The translations under genes were made by a program, and so were the position numbers. Positions 62,106 to 64,000 of a DNA stretch of 64,000 nt are shown here, one piece after another. The stretch covers positions 50,646,390 to 50,710,389 of the forward strand of contig CP092886.1 of assembly GCA_030710605.1 (NCBI GenBank), in the 5' to 3' direction. How positions within the stretch are numbered: position 1 is the stretch's first letter; every line of letters begins with the position of its first letter. Source of the stretch: Cordylochernes scorpioides (taxonomy: Eukaryota; Arthropoda; Arachnida; Pseudoscorpiones; Chernetidae). The notes beneath the pieces were generated by a model. That model had not been told where the DNA came from, did not search any database, and worked only from the letters and a program-made list of their open reading frames with translations.

Positions 62106-63029
62106 ATGACCAGAAGACGCTCAGCCAAAAAGGCAATTCCAATAAAATATACATCTAAATTCAAATACCAAGATAAAGAAAAGGTACTTTGTTATCATGG
62201 ACATTTAATTTATGAAGCAAAATGTTTAAAACTTGATATTAGAGACAACGAGCCAAAATATTACATACATTACAATGGCTGGAGTAAAAATTGGGATGAG
62301 TGGGTACCAGAGAGTCGAATTTTAAAGTACAATGATAAAAATGTGACCACCCAAAAGGAAATTGAAACTTTACATACAAAAGAAAATGGGAAGCAAAAGT
62401 CCAAGTCCATAGCTTCCAAAAAAATAAAACCAACAAAAGAAAGTTCTACGGTTTTTACTCTAAAAGAAAAGCCATCTCCTGTCAAAAAGCCAGTTTCTGA
62501 AAAACCAAATGTGCCAAAACGTTCAAAATCATGTTCCAAGTTGCCTGCATCAACTCGTGCACTTACTTGTGCTTCAGCACATTCATCATCACCTATTCCA
62601 ACCCGTGCATCAACACGTTCCTCAACAGCGTGTTTATTTGATGGAAGCCAAACTGCTATACGAAAAAAAGTTACAGATGAGCCAGCCACCCAAAAAAAAG
62701 TTCCTACCCCAACAGTAAAACCAGTCCGTGCTTCTTCACACAGAGCACCTCTTGCTTCACAAAGCACATTAGCTTCTCTCTCATTGCCTCCACCAGCTCC
62801 TACTACAGCAAGTACTCCAGCTCGTGGTACTCGTGCTTCAACAAAAACAAATTCTTTGGCAGCAGAATTTGCATTAGCAGCACGCACTTCACAGCCAAAG
62901 GGTGCATCAACCTGTGCCCCCCGACCTGCCCCTGCTTGTAAACCAAGAAAGAGAAAAAGTGCAGGAGTTTACCTACGTCCAAGAAAGAGAGCTAAGTATG
63001 TCCCTCCTGAGAAACCAAAGCCTTTTTAA
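62106..63029 (+). CDS. MRG15-like chromo-barrel protein lacking MRG domain
   Basis: Intact single-exon ORF of 307 residues. Residues about 18-85 form a chromo-barrel very close to that of MRG15/MORF4L1 (KEKVLCYHG, YEAKCLKLDI, YYIHYNGWSKNWDEWVPE, RILKY), including the aromatic residues that cage methyl-lysine (H3K36me in MRG15). The remainder is a low-complexity Ser/Thr/Ala/Pro/Arg tail with repeated RAST and CAS motifs, ending in a basic PRKRAKYVPPEKPKPF. The approximately 170-residue MRG domain of MRG15, which binds partner proteins, is missing, and the stop is clean. It probably acts, if expressed, as a nuclear chromatin reader without complex assembly. It may be a retrocopy-derived lineage gene, or the first exon of a longer gene. 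Confidence 0.8.
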   Translation: MTRRRSAKKAIPIKYTSKFKYQDKEKVLCYHGHLIYEAKCLKLDIRDNEPKYYIHYNGWSKNWDEWVPESRILKYNDKNVTTQKEIETLHTKENGKQKSKSIASKKIKPTKESSTVFTLKEKPSPVKKPVSEKPNVPKRSKSCSKLPASTRALTCASAHSSSPIPTRASTRSSTACLFDGSQTAIRKKVTDEPATQKKVPTPTVKPVRASSHRAPLASQSTLASLSLPPPAPTTASTPARGTRASTKTNSLAAEFALAARTSQPKGASTCAPRPAPACKPRKRKSAGVYLRPRKRAKYVPPEKPKPF

Positions 63030-63194
63030 ATTAAAAAATCAGAATTAATTTTACTGAACAATTGAAAAATGTCTTGATTGCAACACAATAACTTGAGTAA
63101 ATAGACTTAATACATTTACCAGCCAAATCTACTGTTTATAAACTCGTAAAAGCTATATAATATATAAAAAAGAAACAAAGCTAATCTTGATAAT
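63030..63194. other. 3' flank of the MRG15-like ORF
   Basis: AT-rich. No clear poly(A) tract that would mark a recent retrocopy directly after the stop. Confidence 0.4.
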
Positions 63195-63317
63195 GCACAA
63201 TTTGGATTATAGATTATAAACACAAGGTAATAAGACCAAATCCAAATAAATAAATACACATACACAGTTTACACACTATTTATTTATTTTTGGATTTGGT
63301 CTTATTACCTTGTGTTT
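63195..63317. repeat. Palindromic MITE, copy 3
   Basis: GCACAATTTGGATTATAGAT tail, then AAACACAAGGTAATAAGACC...TAAATA and its inverse ending CTTATTACCTTGTGTTT. The middle GTGTGACAT segment is shortened relative to copies 1 and 2. Confidence 0.8.
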
Positions 63318-64000
63318 AAAAAGATAATCTTGATATGAAAGCAAAATTAGGCCTCACAAATTTCACAAATAGTGTAAAATATTTTAAATAACTTCTAGGT
63401 AAAATGATAATTTAAAAATTTGAAAAATGGCAGTATCTTATGTTTAACAAAGCACTAAAAAAGCTCACATCTGAGATATATGGAAGAATTTATCCTCTGA
63501 GACTATTTGCATATATTCGATATGGACCTATGAAGGAATAGGTAAAATCACAGAAATAAAATAAGAAGTCTAGTTCCTCAAATAGATGAACTTTTTGAAT
63601 TTTTGGCTTTCAGGCCAAAAATTATGTTTTGATAACTATTTAGTGAAACCAAAGGGTGCCTGAATCATGGTGCCATGATAATTAATGGTGCACCCCTACA
63701 CTCCATTTCATGAGATGAAGTGGCTAGTTTTGAATATCAACGGATTACCTTGTTGTTAATTCATTATTGACATTACTATGTTTGGTTAGCATACATTTAT
63801 ATAATTATTTTTATGAGAATTATAGACACTATTTTAAATGTGGTTGCCAAAAATAACAAGCTTGTTAAACAAAACTCTTTGTTTTGAAATGGAACTTTTT
63901 ACATTTTAAATTTTTTTTATGTATTTAGAAAGTATTGCTTAACATTTAATTAAAAATTTCATGGTTTTCTAATGAAAATAATGTTCAATAATAATTTACC
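63318..64000. other. No gene seen
   Basis: AT-rich right end of the window; no repeat or frame recognised. Confidence 0.5.

Noticed and set aside
62270-62887. 205-codon frame antisense to the MRG15-like gene
   Set aside because: Shadow of the sense gene; the sense frame carries a recognisable domain.
1-64000. CRISPR arrays, bacterial operons, Shine-Dalgarno sites
   Set aside because: The window is eukaryotic transposon-rich DNA; no regular spacer array or operon layout is present.

Overview
This looks like intergenic or intronic DNA from an invertebrate animal, most likely an arthropod. The background is AT-rich, with many (TA)n tracts. Almost all recognisable coding sequence belongs to eukaryotic transposable elements: Ty3/Gypsy and Copia LTR retrotransposons, several non-LTR retrotransposon lineages, Tc1/mariner DNA transposons, palindromic MITEs and a tRNA-headed SINE. 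Species cannot be fixed from the sequence alone. The Tc1 transposase and mariner remnants are of arthropod type, which is inference. No bacterial, plasmid or CRISPR features are present.

Layout. 0.4-3.3 kb: Gypsy element (minus) with near-identical LTRs and a 5-bp target duplication but a large internal deletion. 3.6-5.5 kb: complete non-LTR element carrying only ORF1, with a 2A-like peptide and a 15-bp target duplication. 5.5-6.2 kb: long inverted repeat with one hammerhead-ribozyme-like motif in each arm. 6.2-14.6 kb: decayed mariner and LINE pieces, a possible host exon, and more hammerhead-bearing repeats. 14.9-16.1 kb: GC-richer LINE ORF1 fragment. 17.49-18.91 kb: intact Tc1-like transposon. 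19.6-22.6 kb: palindromic MITE cluster. 23.7-27.3 kb: GC-rich tandem LINE fragments. 28.8-32.7 kb: tRNA-headed SINE and a related element with a U2 snRNA fragment. 33.5-34.5 kb: more hammerhead-type repeats and a MITE. 36.6-42.1 kb: almost intact Gypsy element with identical LTRs and a textbook -1 frameshift signal. 42.3-43.8 kb: dead mariner with a MITE inside. 44.8-45.3 kb: dead MRG15-like copy. 46.4-50.9 kb: duplicated mariner relic and an R1-like LINE. 53.0-60.5 kb: Copia element abutted by a Gypsy element. 60.8-61.2 kb: repeat with the best hammerhead motif. 62.1-63.0 kb: intact intronless MRG15-like chromo-barrel ORF.

Most interesting content. (1) About ten repeats carry a type I hammerhead ribozyme core (CUGANGA, stem II, GAAA, short palindromic stem III, UH cleavage site, paired stem I). 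The copy at 60928-60969 matches every consensus position, and the stem I sequence changes on both sides between copies. They look like retrozyme-like or Penelope-associated non-autonomous elements, several arranged as inverted pairs. (2) The 36.6-kb Gypsy has GGGAAAC, a 6-nt spacer and a perfect 9-bp stem at the gag/pol junction. (3) The ORF1-only retroelement has a GIEPNPGP 2A-like motif behind hydrophobic segments. (4) A chromo-barrel protein related to MRG15 lacks the MRG domain and has a decayed sister copy 17 kb away.

All functional statements are read from sequence by eye. No database search or folding program was run.
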